Shown piece by piece: positions 25,255 to 33,512 of a DNA stretch of 64,000 nucleotides. Numbering within the stretch: position 1 is the first letter of the stretch; the number at the start of each line of letters is the position of its first letter. The notes under the pieces are model-generated. The model did no database searches and had not been told where the DNA came from. It saw nothing but the letters and a program-made list of their open reading frames with translations. Source of the stretch: Pseudomonas azadiae (lineage in GTDB: Bacteria; Pseudomonadota; Gammaproteobacteria; Pseudomonadales; Pseudomonadaceae); the NCBI RefSeq assembly GCF_019145355.1, contig NZ_JAHSTY010000002.1, forward strand, positions 1,178,001 to 1,242,000, read 5' to 3'. The position numbers and the translations under genes are program-made.

Positions 25255-25677
25255 ATGCTGTATTCGCTGTTATTGATTGTGCATCTGCTGGCGGCCATTG
25301 CCTTTATCGGCACATTGTTCTTTGAAGTAGTGATTTGGCATAGCGCGCGGGAGGAATTGGCCTGGTCGGCACAATTCACGTCGGAACAGGCCATCGCCCG
25401 GCGTGCGCGGCGTGTGCTGCACCTGGTGGTTGTCGTGCTGTACGGCGCGGGCCTGGGCCTGGCCTGGCATTACTGGGGTGTGCCCTGGGGCAGCCGCTTC
25501 GGGGTGTTGCTGAGCCTGAAGATCGGGTTGGCGTTGAGCATCGTTGGGCATTATCTGGTGCTTGCGTATTGGCTGTGGCGCGAGCGCCTGAGTGCGCGGC
25601 GTGCGTTGTGGGTTCGGCGGAGTATTTTGGGGCATATGCTGGTGATTGTGGTGCTGGTGAAGTGGATGGTGCGTTGA
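25255..25677 (+). CDS. Small four-helix membrane protein, paralogue of the one at 21115
   Basis: A 140-residue membrane protein starting 9 bases after the nnrS stop, with a good ribosome site (GGAGAAACGC). Four hydrophobic segments carry His residues (LLIVHLLAAI, VLHLVVV, IVGHYLVL, ILGHMLVIVVL). It resembles the protein at 21115 in its first 25 residues and last segment. It probably serves the same process as NnrS, perhaps haem or NO handling (inference). Confidence 0.72.
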   Translation: MLYSLLLIVHLLAAIAFIGTLFFEVVIWHSAREELAWSAQFTSEQAIARRARRVLHLVVVVLYGAGLGLAWHYWGVPWGSRFGVLLSLKIGLALSIVGHYLVLAYWLWRERLSARRALWVRRSILGHMLVIVVLVKWMVR

Positions 25678-26038
25678 GCCTGTGATGGTGGGGGCTGTGT
25701 TTTTTAGGGGGCCGGGTACATATCCATTCCTGCGGTAACGGCTGCTGGCGGTTCCGCTCTTACAGCGGGTCACTTTTGGAAAGGCCCAAACCAAAAGGCC
25801 TTCGCCCCAACACTCGGTGCCTCGCCTAGGCTCGGCATGCCGTAACGAAGGCTTTGGAGCGTGGGCCGCCGCAATGGGCCATCCATGGCCCAGTGCGGCT
25901 AACCCGGCGTCCTGCCGGGTTACCCACGCTCCAAAGCCTGCGTTCGGCCAGCGTGTTTGACGGGGCGATCCCAGATCAAAAGCCAAAGCGCGGCGGCCTT
26001 AGAGCCGACCGGTATTTCATGTCGAACTCGGTTAAAAC

Positions 26039-26125
26039 TGTGGGAGCTGGCTTGCCTGCGATAGCATCAACTCGGTGTGCCTGCTGTACCGAGGTGTCTG
26101 CATCGCAGGCAAGCCAGCTCCCACA
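26039..26125. repeat. REP-like palindrome pair (TGTGGGAGCTGGCTTGCCTGCGAT type)
   Basis: Two inverted copies of TGTGGGAGCTGGCTTGCCTG plus CGAT, a variant of the other REP family. The same pair occurs at 47000-47088. Confidence 0.82.
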
Positions 26126-26155
26126 GAAAAGCAGATCGGTGGAGCGCCATCTAAC

Positions 26156-26231
26156 CTGCTCTTAGTCTGCTCTTGATCTGCTCTTGATCTGCTCTTGATC
26201 TGGCTTTTGATCTGGCTTTTGATCTTGATCT
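26156..26231. repeat. Short tandem repeat of a TGCTCTTGATC unit
   Basis: About six head-to-tail copies of an 11-12-base unit, first TGCTCTTGATC and then TGGCTTTTGATC, lie next to the long inverted repeat. Copy number is likely to vary. Confidence 0.75.
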
Positions 26232-26574
26232 CAGGCGCCCCGTCAACCACGCTGGCCGAACGAAGGCTTGAATCCGTGGGTAACCCGGCAGGACGCCGGG
26301 TTAGCCGTCCTGGGCCAAGGATGGCCCATGACGGCGGCCCACGGATTCAAGCCTTCGTTCGGGCATACCGAGCCTAGGCGAGGTACCGAGTGGTGGGGCA
26401 AGAGCCCTTTGGTTACTTTGGGGCTTTTCCAAAGTGACCCGCCGTAAGGGCGGAACCAATAGTCGCCATGACCCAAACAACGGGTATGTACACCGTCACC
26501 CCCTAGACATGGTCGGCCCGAAGGCCGCCACGTCCCCCCCCAAAAAAGTGCGACCCCACACCGCAGCCCAATCA

Positions 26575-26588
26575 TTGATCACGATCAA
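26575..26588. promoter_or_regulatory. Anr/Dnr box upstream of the pdxH-moaB-moeA-ubiUVT genes
   Basis: TTGATCACGATCAA is a perfect TTGAT-N4-ATCAA match, 55 bases upstream of the pdxH start. It probably drives the whole six-gene run to 31518. Confidence 0.85.
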
Positions 26589-26643
26589 GGGCAACCCCAC
26601 CCCAAGTTCCCACACTGTGCCGAACTTTCTGGAGGACCGCCCC

Positions 26644-27291
26644 ATGCCCTTGTCCCTCGCGCAACTGCGCCGCAACTACACCCTCTACGGCCTTCGCGAT
26701 GATTGCCCGCAGGACAACCCGCTGGTGCTGTTCGGCCAATGGCTGGAGCAGGCACGCAAGACCGAAGTCCCCCCGGCCGAGGCGAACAGCATGGCGCTGG
26801 CAACCGTGGACAGCCAGGGCCATGCCCATTGCCGGATCCTGTTGCTCAAGGGCTTCAGCACCGACGGGTTTTTCTTTTTTGGCAATTACCAGAGCGCCAA
26901 AGGCCAGGAGTTGGCGGACAACCCCCACGCCGCCATGACGTTTTTCTGGCCGGGCCTGGAGCGGCAGGTGCGCGTCGAAGGCGCGGTGGTGCGCGCGCCA
27001 GCCGAGCTCTCGGATGATTACTTCGATGCTCGCCCGGTCGCCAGCCAATTGGGCAGTTGGGCCTCGCCCCAGAGCCAGCCGCTGGCCCATCGCAGCGAGT
27101 TGGAAGGGCGCCTGCGCGAGGTCACCGAGCGTTTCGCCGGTCGCCAGCCGCCACGGCCCGAACATTGGGGTGGCTACTGCCTGCAACCGCGGCGTATCGA
27201 ATTCTGGCAAGGCCGGCCCGACCGTTTGCATGACCGTCTCGACTTCCGCCTGCACGACGGCGAGTGGCAGCGCACGCGCCTGGCCCCCTGA
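26644..27291 (+). CDS. pdxH: Pyridoxamine 5'-phosphate oxidase
   Basis: A 215-residue FMN enzyme that oxidises pyridoxamine/pyridoxine 5'-phosphate to pyridoxal 5'-phosphate. Family stretches are clear: MALATVDSQGHAHCRILLLKGF, GFFFFGNYQSAKGQEL, ARPVASQLGSWASPQSQPL, and the C-terminal RIEFWQGRPDRLHDR. The start follows GGAGG with 8 bases between. The normal reaction uses O2, so its place as first gene of an Anr-controlled run is odd. It may be an additional copy that works with another acceptor, or serve the low-oxygen range (inference). Confidence 0.93.
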   Translation: MPLSLAQLRRNYTLYGLRDDCPQDNPLVLFGQWLEQARKTEVPPAEANSMALATVDSQGHAHCRILLLKGFSTDGFFFFGNYQSAKGQELADNPHAAMTFFWPGLERQVRVEGAVVRAPAELSDDYFDARPVASQLGSWASPQSQPLAHRSELEGRLREVTERFAGRQPPRPEHWGGYCLQPRRIEFWQGRPDRLHDRLDFRLHDGEWQRTRLAP

Positions 27292-27373
27292 AGGCATACC
27301 TCCTCGGAGGAATAGGCCCTGCGCCCTTTGCGGTGCAGGCTGAGTGCATCTTTCAACGCCTGGAGCCTGGATC
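27292..27373 (+). promoter_or_regulatory. Hairpins in the pdxH-moaB gap, possible regulatory RNA
   Basis: The 82-base gap holds a short CCTC/GAGG hairpin (27299-27310) and a perfect 8-pair hairpin CCTGCGCC/GGTGCAGG (27318-27339), followed by CTGAGTGC. The setting, in front of a molybdenum-cofactor gene, and parts of the sequence recall the Moco riboswitch, but a covariance-model search would be needed to decide. A processing or attenuation site is the alternative. Confidence 0.35.
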
Positions 27374-27928
27374 ATGGCCCATCTGCCCCAACGCAGTTTT
27401 GTTTCCCTGAACATCGCGGTGCTGACCATCAGCGATACCCGCACCTACGCCACCGACGCCTCCGGGCAAACCTTGGTGGACCGCCTGCAGCGCGCCGGCC
27501 ACAGCTTGATCGACCGCGCCATTGTGATGGACGACATCTACCAGATCCGCGCGCGCGTTTCCCAGTGGATCGCCGACCCTCAGGTGCAAGTGGTGCTGAT
27601 GACCGGCGGCACCGGCTTCACTGCGCGTGACAACACGCCGCAGGCGGTGCTGCCGTTGCTCGACAAGCAGGTCGACGGATTTGGCGAGCTGTTCCGTCAG
27701 GTGTCCCTGGCGGAGATCGGCATGTCGACCCTGCAATCGCGCGCCCTGGCCGGCCTCAGCAATGGCGTGCTGGTGTGCTGCATGCCGGGCTCGCCGGGCG
27801 CCTGTCGCACTGCGTGGGATCAGATTCTGGTCGGCCAACTGGACAGCCGCACCGGCCCATGCAACTTCGCGCCGCACCTCAAGCCGCAGACCGACCAGGC
27901 GCCCACTGCCTGTGAGGCACGTTCATGA
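27374..27928 (+). CDS. moaB: Molybdenum cofactor biosynthesis protein MoaB
   Basis: A 184-residue MoaB/Mog-family protein, the molybdopterin adenylyltransferase type that activates molybdopterin with ATP before molybdenum insertion. VLTISDTRTYATDASGQ, VLMTGGTGFTARDNTPQAV and CMPGSPGACRTAWDQIL are the nucleotide- and cofactor-binding stretches. The stop overlaps the moeA start (ATGA). Nitrate reductase NarG needs this cofactor, which explains the setting. Confidence 0.93.
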   Translation: MAHLPQRSFVSLNIAVLTISDTRTYATDASGQTLVDRLQRAGHSLIDRAIVMDDIYQIRARVSQWIADPQVQVVLMTGGTGFTARDNTPQAVLPLLDKQVDGFGELFRQVSLAEIGMSTLQSRALAGLSNGVLVCCMPGSPGACRTAWDQILVGQLDSRTGPCNFAPHLKPQTDQAPTACEARS

Positions 27929-29151
27929 GCGTGTGTGACAGCGGCGACCTGCTGCCGGTGGAGGAGGCCATCGAACAGTTGCTGGCCAAGGCGCCGCCGC
28001 CACCGTCCACCGAAGTGATTCCCTTGGTCCAGGCGCTCGGGCGGGTGACCGCCGAAGAGGTGTTCTCACCTCTCGACCTGCCGGGCTGGGACAACAGTGC
28101 CATGGACGGTTATGCCCTGCGTGCGTTTGACGTGCCGGAGCAGGGCGGTTACCTGGAAGTGAGCGGGCGTATCGCTGCCGGACACAGCAGTGACGTGCCG
28201 TTGCAGGCCGGGCAAGCCGTGCGGATCTTTACCGGCGCGCCACTGCCGCACGGGGCCGACAGCGTGGTGCCGCAGGAACGCTGTCGGGTGTATGGCCAAC
28301 GTATCTGGTGCCCGCCGTTGCGCCTGGGCGAACACGTGCGCAAGCGCGGCGAAGAGCTGCAACGCGGACAGCCTGTGTTGAGCGCCGGAAAGCGCCTGCG
28401 CGCCCAGGAAATCGGCTTGCTGGCAGCGGCGGGCATTCCCCGGGTCAAGGTCTACCGGCCGCTGCGGGTGTGCCTGCTCAGCAGTGGCGATGAACTGCGT
28501 GAGCCGGGCGAGTCACTGGCGCCGGGGCAGATCTACAACAGCAACCGCTACCTCGTCGCGGCGTTGCTGCGTGGTTGGGGCGTGGAAGTGCACGACTACG
28601 GCGTGATGGCCGACGCACTGGCGGCCAGCCGCGATGCGCTGCTGCTGGCTTCGTCCGAATGCGACGTGCTGCTGACCACCGGCGGCGTATCGGTGGGCGA
28701 AGAGGATCACCTCAAACAGGCCATCCAGGCCCTGGGCAAGGTTGAGTTCTGGCGGCTGGCGATCCAGCCGGGTAAACCCCTGGCATTCGGCCAGGTGGCA
28801 GGCAAACCCTGGATCGGCCTGCCGGGCAACCCGACGGCCGCGCTGGTCACGGCGCTGATCGTGGTGCGCCCGTTCCTGCTGCGGGCCCAGGGCGCTGAGC
28901 GGGTCCTGCCGGTGCCCATCAGCGTGCCGGCCGCTTTTGAATGGGTGAAACCCAATAAGCGCCGCCAGTACTTGCGCGCGCGTTTGAGCCCAGGCAGCGA
29001 TGGGCAACTGCGCGCGATCCTGCACCCCCAGCAAAGCTCGGCGATGCTCACCGCGGCCTGCTGGGCCGATGGCCTGGTGATCGTCGAGCGCGAGCAGCAG
29101 GTGCTCAAGGGCGCGTCGGTGCCATTTCTGTCCTTCGCCGGTTTTGAATAA
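27925..29151 (+). CDS. moeA: Molybdopterin molybdenumtransferase MoeA
   Basis: A 408-residue MoeA, which inserts molybdate into adenylated molybdopterin. The N-terminal stretch DLPGWDNSAMDGYALRAFD, the central LLSSGDELREPGE and VLLTTGGVSVGEEDHLK, and QPGKPLAFG with GLPGNPTAALVTALIVVRP are all family signatures. Domain order is as usual and length is normal. Translationally coupled to moaB and followed after 9 bases by ubiU. Confidence 0.95.
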   Translation: MSVCDSGDLLPVEEAIEQLLAKAPPPPSTEVIPLVQALGRVTAEEVFSPLDLPGWDNSAMDGYALRAFDVPEQGGYLEVSGRIAAGHSSDVPLQAGQAVRIFTGAPLPHGADSVVPQERCRVYGQRIWCPPLRLGEHVRKRGEELQRGQPVLSAGKRLRAQEIGLLAAAGIPRVKVYRPLRVCLLSSGDELREPGESLAPGQIYNSNRYLVAALLRGWGVEVHDYGVMADALAASRDALLLASSECDVLLTTGGVSVGEEDHLKQAIQALGKVEFWRLAIQPGKPLAFGQVAGKPWIGLPGNPTAALVTALIVVRPFLLRAQGAERVLPVPISVPAAFEWVKPNKRRQYLRARLSPGSDGQLRAILHPQQSSAMLTAACWADGLVIVEREQQVLKGASVPFLSFAGFE

Positions 29152-29160
29152 GGAGCTGTC

Positions 29161-30156
29161 ATGCAACTGGTCTGCCCGGCAGGTAACCTGCCTGCGCTCA
29201 AAGCCGCCGTGCGCCAAGGCGCCGATGCGGTGTACGTCGGTTTTCGCGATGACACCAATGCCCGGCATTTCGCCGGGCTGAACATGGACGACAAACAGTT
29301 CGACGGTGCCGTTGACTTTATTCGCCAGCAACAGCGCAAGCTGTATGTGGCGGTCAACACCTACCCACAGCCGAAGATCTGGGCCCGCTGGCAACGCTCC
29401 GTCGACCGCGCCGCCGACCACGGGGTAGACGCCCTGATCGCCGCCGACCCTGGCGTACTCGACTATGCCTGCCGCCACCATCCGCAGATGGCATTGCACT
29501 TGTCGGTACAGGGCTCGGCCACCCACGCGGCGGCGCTCAAATTCTATGCCGAGCGCTACGGCATTCGCCGCGCGGTATTGCCTCGAGTGCTGTCCCTGGC
29601 CCAGGTCAAACACGTGGCCGCGAGCAGTCCGGTGCCCATCGAAGTATTCGGTTTTGGCAGCCTGTGCATCATGGCCGAGGGCCGTTGCCATCTGTCGTCC
29701 TATATCACCGGCGAGTCGCCCAACCTGTGCGGCGTGTGTTCGCCGGCCAAGGCCGTGCGCTGGAGCGAGGATGCCGAAGGCTTGAGCGCACGCCTGAGTG
29801 AAGTGCTGATCGACCGCTACACCCCCGACGAGCCCGCCGGTTACCCGACCCTGTGCAAAGGTCGCTTCCTCGTGGGCGGCAAGCGCTTCCATGCCCTGGA
29901 AGAACCCACCAGCCTCGACACCCTGGACCTGCTGCCGGAACTCAGCGCGATAGGCGTGGCAGCGGTGAAGATCGAAGGTCGGCAACGCAGCCCGGCCTAT
30001 GTGGAACAAGTCACCCGAGTCTGGCGCGCCGCGCTGGACGCCCACCGCAGCGCGCCGGCCAGCTTTGTGGTCAAGGACCAATGGCGCCAGGTGCTGGCCG
30101 GGTTATCCGAAGGCAGCCAGACCACGCTCGGCGCCTACCATCGTGCGTGGCAGTGA
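29161..30156 (+). CDS. ubiU: UbiU, O2-independent ubiquinone hydroxylation (U32 family)
   Basis: A 331-residue U32 peptidase-family protein. The start MQLVCPAGNLPALKAAV with GADAVYVGF and the Cys pattern in LCIMAEGRCHLSSYITGESPNLCGVC, plus a later Cys in YPTLCKGRF, match UbiU, which carries a 4Fe-4S cluster. UbiU and UbiV form a complex that hydroxylates the quinone ring without oxygen, using prephenate as oxygen donor in E. coli. Gene order ubiU-ubiV-ubiT, and the Anr box at the head of the run, support the call over a collagenase-like protease. Confidence 0.92.
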   Translation: MQLVCPAGNLPALKAAVRQGADAVYVGFRDDTNARHFAGLNMDDKQFDGAVDFIRQQQRKLYVAVNTYPQPKIWARWQRSVDRAADHGVDALIAADPGVLDYACRHHPQMALHLSVQGSATHAAALKFYAERYGIRRAVLPRVLSLAQVKHVAASSPVPIEVFGFGSLCIMAEGRCHLSSYITGESPNLCGVCSPAKAVRWSEDAEGLSARLSEVLIDRYTPDEPAGYPTLCKGRFLVGGKRFHALEEPTSLDTLDLLPELSAIGVAAVKIEGRQRSPAYVEQVTRVWRAALDAHRSAPASFVVKDQWRQVLAGLSEGSQTTLGAYHRAWQ

Positions 30157-30166
30157 GGAGATACAG

Positions 30167-31057
30167 ATGAAACTCAGCCTGGGACCGGTGCTGTTTTATT
30201 GGGACAAGGAACACCTGGGACGCTTCTATGCGGACATGGCCGGCTTGCCCCTGGACGTGATTTACCTGGGCGAAACCGTGTGCGCCAAACGTCGCGCGTT
30301 CTCCCTCGACCATTGGTTGGGCCTGGGCCGGGAGCTGCAAGCGTGCAGCGCGGCGCAGGTGGTGCTGTCGAGCCTGACCCTGATCGAAGCCGCCTCGGAA
30401 CTGTCAAGCCTGCGCCGCCTGTGCGACAACGGCGAGCTGTTGGTGGAAGCCAACGACATGGGCGCGGTGCAGATGCTGATCGAGCGCAAATTGCCCTTTG
30501 TCGGCGGCCCGGCGCTCAACCTGTATAACGGCCACGCCCTGGTGCAACTGCTCGACGCGGGCATGCAGCGCTGGGTGCCCCCTGTGGAATGCTCCCAGGG
30601 CCTGATCGCCGATGTGCTGGAGCAGGTGCGCGAACTCGGCCGACCGTTGCCCGAAGTGGAAATCTTCGCCTACGGCCATTTGCCGCTGGCCTATTCGGCG
30701 CGTTGCTTCACCGCCCGCGCGGAAAACCGGCCCAAGGATGACTGCCAGTTCTGCTGCATCAACTACCCGGATGGCATGGCGTTGAGCAGCCAGGAAGGGC
30801 AGGCGTTGTTTACCTTGAACGGCATTCAGACGATGTCGGCCGAGGTCACCAATCTTCTCGCTGACTACCCCGGTCTGCTCGCCTGCGGCGCCGATCTGTT
30901 GCGCCTGAGCCCACGGGCCGAGGGCATGGTTGAGGTGGTCAAGGCCTTCGACCAGGTGCGCCAGGGCGCCACGCCGCCGTTGTATGTCGACGGCTGCAAT
31001 GGCTACTGGCATGGCCGGGCGGGCATGCTGCGGGTTGAGGAGGTGGGCCTGTGCTGA
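30167..31057 (+). CDS. ubiV: UbiV, O2-independent ubiquinone hydroxylation (U32 family)
   Basis: A 296-residue U32-family partner of UbiU. The start LSLGPVLFYWDKEHLGRFY, the Cys in GETVCAKRRAF, and RPKDDCQFCCINYPDGM are the UbiV pattern of cluster-binding cysteines. The start at 30167 follows GAGGAG and is 10 bases past ubiU. The 3' end overlaps ubiT by 7 bases. Needed for ubiquinone synthesis in denitrifying conditions. Confidence 0.92.
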   Translation: MKLSLGPVLFYWDKEHLGRFYADMAGLPLDVIYLGETVCAKRRAFSLDHWLGLGRELQACSAAQVVLSSLTLIEAASELSSLRRLCDNGELLVEANDMGAVQMLIERKLPFVGGPALNLYNGHALVQLLDAGMQRWVPPVECSQGLIADVLEQVRELGRPLPEVEIFAYGHLPLAYSARCFTARAENRPKDDCQFCCINYPDGMALSSQEGQALFTLNGIQTMSAEVTNLLADYPGLLACGADLLRLSPRAEGMVEVVKAFDQVRQGATPPLYVDGCNGYWHGRAGMLRVEEVGLC

Positions 31058-31518
31058 GTCGCAAACAATGGCTGCTCAAGGGCGCCGACCGGCTGTTGCC
31101 GCTGATTCGCCGCGTGCCCTTTCGCGTACAGCGCCTGGCCTTGCAGCAAGCCATGAATCGTTGCCTGGCAGAGCCTTTGCGCGACGGTGGGTTTGACCTG
31201 TTGCAAGGGCGCTGGATGTGCCTGCGCATTCCTGACCTGGGGTTGTGCTGGTACCTGACCTTGGGCCGGGATGGATTGTGCATTGCTGAAAACGCCGAGG
31301 CTCAGGTGAGTATCAGCGGCAACTGGCGGGAGTTTTTGTTGCTGGCCAGCCGGCAGGAGGACCCGGATACGTTGTTCTTTCGGCGCAGGCTGGTGATCGA
31401 GGGGGACACGGAGTTGGGGTTGGGGTTGAAGAACCTGATCGACAGTCTGGATTCGGATGTGTTGCCGGCGTGGTTGTGGCGAGGGTTGGAGAGGGCGGGG
31501 CAGGGACTTGGGGCTTGA
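31051..31518 (+). CDS. ubiT: UbiT, SCP2-domain factor for anaerobic ubiquinone synthesis
   Basis: A 155-residue SCP2-like lipid-binding protein with a GTG start overlapping ubiV by 7 bases. The amphipathic start, then RWMCLRIPDLGLCWYLT and the SISGNWREFLLLASRQEDPDTLFFRRRLVIEGDTELGL run, are the SCP2 fold; UbiT is the anaerobic counterpart of UbiJ and presents ubiquinone intermediates. The gene ends the pdxH-to-ubiT run. It is convergent with narL across 1.35 kb of repeats. Confidence 0.9.
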   Translation: MLSRKQWLLKGADRLLPLIRRVPFRVQRLALQQAMNRCLAEPLRDGGFDLLQGRWMCLRIPDLGLCWYLTLGRDGLCIAENAEAQVSISGNWREFLLLASRQEDPDTLFFRRRLVIEGDTELGLGLKNLIDSLDSDVLPAWLWRGLERAGQGLGA

Positions 31519-31524
31519 CCTTGG

Positions 31525-31800
31525 CGATCTTGGAACCGACCGGCATTTAATGTCGAACCCAGTGGCGGCCTTTGGGCCGACCAGGCTGTTGTTGACCGTG
31601 TACATATCCGTTATTCAGGTAACGGCGGATTAGGGTTCCGCTCTTACAGCGGGTCACTTTTTGAAGGACCGGAATGCCGGCCCAGCAAAAAGTAACCAAA
31701 AAGTCCTCGCCCCACCACTCGGTGCCTCGCCTAGGCTCGGCATGCCCGGGGCGATCCGAGATCAAAAGCAAGAGCGCGGCGGCCTTAGAGCCGACCGGTA
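31525..31800. repeat. Third copy of the long intergenic repeat
   Basis: Shares TACATATCC, TTCCGCTCTTACAGCGGGTC, CACTCGGTGCCTCGCCTAGG and GATCAAAAGC-AGAGCGCGGC blocks with the pair at 25717-26492, in the same orientation as the first arm, but lacks the central palindrome. No gene is present in 31519-32864. Confidence 0.7.
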
Positions 31801-31858
31801 ATCGGGCCGGTGTACTCAGTTAAAATGTGGTAGGGGGCTTGCCCCCGATGAGCATGGG

Positions 31859-32764
31859 TATCTACACAACTCTCAACCACTGAAAAATCTCCCTGTAGTG
31901 AGCGGGCTTGTCCCGCGCTGGGTGGCGAAGCCGCCCCAATAAAGGCGTCGCCGGGCTTCAGGTAGAATCCGGTCGCCTGGTTTGGGGCCGCTTCGCCGCC
32001 CAGCGCGGGACAAGCCCGCTCACTACAAAGATGTGTAGATACCGATCCCCGATGAGGGTGGGTCAATTAATGAATTTTAATGGGAGTATCTACACAACTT
32101 TCAAAGGCTGAAAAATTTCCCTGTAGTGCGGGCTTGTCCCGCGCTGGGTGGCGAAGCCGCCCCAATAAAGACACCGCGCAGTTTCAGACAACCCAATTCG
32201 CCTGGTTTGGGGCCGCTTCGCCGCCCAGCGCGGGACAAGCCCGCTCACTACAAAGATGTGTAGATACCGATCCCCGATGAGGGTGGGTCAGTTAATGAAT
32301 TTTAATGGGAGTATCTACACAACTTTCAAAGGCTGAAAAATTTCCCTGTAGTGAGCGGGCTTGTCCCGCGCTGGGTGGCGAAGCCGCCCCAATAAAGGCG
32401 TCGCCGGGCTTCAGGTAGAATCCGGTCGCCTGGTTTGGGGCCGCTTCGCCGCCCAGCGCGGGACAAGCCCGCTCACTACAAAGATGTGTAGATACCTATC
32501 CCCGATGAGGGTGGGTCAGTTAATGAATTTTAATGGGAGTATCTACACAACTTTCAAAGGCTGAAAAATTTCCCTGTAGTGAGCGGGCTTGTCCCGCGCT
32601 GGGTGGCGAAGCCGCCCCAATAAAGACACCGCGCAGTTTCAGAAAAACCCAATTCGCCTGGTTTGGGGCCGCTTCGCCGCCCAGCGCGGGACAAGCCCGC
32701 TCACTACAAAGATGTGTAGATACCGATCCCCGATGAAGGTGGGCCAGTTGATGAATTTTAATCT
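31859..32764. repeat. 453-bp tandem duplication of palindromic repeats
   Basis: Four units of about 226 bases each start with TATCTACACAACT and contain the inverted elements GTGAGCGGGCTTGTCCCGCG and CGCGGGACAAGCCCGCTCAC. Units 1 and 3 share one spacer (GGCGTCGCCGGGCTTCAGG) and units 2 and 4 another (GACACCGCGCAGTTTCAG). Units 1-2 and 3-4 are therefore copies of one 453-base block (starts at 31859 and 32312; 32087 and 32540). The differences are a handful of bases. A related pair is at 51793-51928. Confidence 0.85.
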
Positions 32765-32864
32765 GACCCACCGCCATCGGGGGCAAGCCCCCTCCCACAG
32801 TTTTGATCTCTGTTCATCAGGTAGACCTCAGACTGCTCTGGCCAGGTACCCAGTCAACCAAACC

Positions 32865-33512
32865 TCACCCCGCCTGCCTTAAATGCTCCATCGCCCAGAC
32901 CGCCGCCTCCACCCGCGAGCGCAACCCCAGCTTGTGCAGCAAATTTTTCACGTGCACCTTCACCGTGCCCTCGGTAATCCCCAACTTATGCCCGATCACC
33001 TTGTTGCTGAACCCCCCGGCAATGGTCTTCAGCACCTGCCGTTCACGCTCAGTCAACTCGACCGCCGCATGCGGCTGCGGTGAACGCAGTGCCTGGGCCA
33101 GCACCCGCGTCAGCCCGGGACTGATCACCAAGGCTCCGTGCAACGCATCGCGGATGAATTCCACCACCAGTTCCGGTTCCATGTCCTTGAGCAAATACCC
33201 GTTGGCGTCCAGGCGCAGCGCATCACGAATGTCGTCTTCGGCATCGGACACGGTAAACAGCAACACCTTGCCGGCATAGTTCATGGCCCGCAGGCGGCGC
33301 AGGGTTTCCAGGCCGTTCATGTGCGGCATGTTGTTGTCCAGCAACACCAGGTCCGGTTGCAGGCTGTCGATCCGGTCGAGGGCTTCCTGGCCGTTGCCGG
33401 CTTCACCGACCACGTGCAGGTCGTCTTCCAGTTCGAGGATCTGGCGCATGCCGTGGCGCATCATCGGATGATCGTCGACCAGCAGGATGCGGTGGCGGGG
33501 AGGGGCGGTCAT
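32865..33512 (-). CDS. narL: Nitrate/nitrite response regulator NarL
   Basis: A 215-residue response regulator. Receiver: acidic pair Asp13/Asp14, phosphoacceptor Asp59 in LVLLDNNMPHMNG, and Lys in GYLLKDMEPE. LuxR-type DNA-binding domain: LTERERQVLKTIAGGFSNKVI then ITEGTVKVHVKNLLHKLGL. The start at 33512 overlaps the narX stop (ATGA). It should bind TACYNMT heptamers such as the 7-2-7 site at 35495. Together with Anr it switches on the nar genes. Confidence 0.95.
   Translation of the reverse strand: MTAPPRHRILLVDDHPMMRHGMRQILELEDDLHVVGEAGNGQEALDRIDSLQPDLVLLDNNMPHMNGLETLRRLRAMNYAGKVLLFTVSDAEDDIRDALRLDANGYLLKDMEPELVVEFIRDALHGALVISPGLTRVLAQALRSPQPHAAVELTERERQVLKTIAGGFSNKVIGHKLGITEGTVKVHVKNLLHKLGLRSRVEAAVWAMEHLRQAG

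Larger units (their letters stand above)
25717..26492. repeat. Long inverted repeat pair with nested REP pair and short tandem repeat
   Basis: The arms 25717-25985 and about 26230-26492 carry the same blocks in opposite order: TACATATCC / GGGTATGTAC ends, TTCCGCTCTTACAGCGGGTCAC against GTGACCCGCCGTAAGGGCGGAA, CTCGGTGCCTCGCCTAGGCTCGG against CCGAGCCTAGGCGAGGTACCGAG, and CTAACCCGGCGTCCTGCCGGGTTACCCA in both. A third copy without the centre is at about 31525-31800. This fills most of the 966-base gap between the nnrS operon and pdxH; no gene is seen in it. Confidence 0.75.

Noticed and set aside
28513..30081. Minus-strand frame of 522 codons opposite moeA and ubiU
   Set aside because: It covers two well-supported genes on the other strand and crosses their boundary; only a compositional shadow.
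29161..31057. Collagenase-like U32 proteases as the function of the two U32 genes
   Set aside because: The Cys pattern, the pair order and the adjacent SCP2 protein fit UbiU-UbiV-UbiT much better.
31859..32764. CRISPR array as an explanation of the regular repeats
   Set aside because: Repeat units are over 200 bases, palindromic over most of the length, spacers alternate between two forms, and no cas gene is present.
31785..32882. Several repeated open frames of about 67 codons in the ubiT-narL gap
   Set aside because: They are identical because they translate the duplicated palindromic repeat; no ribosome sites.
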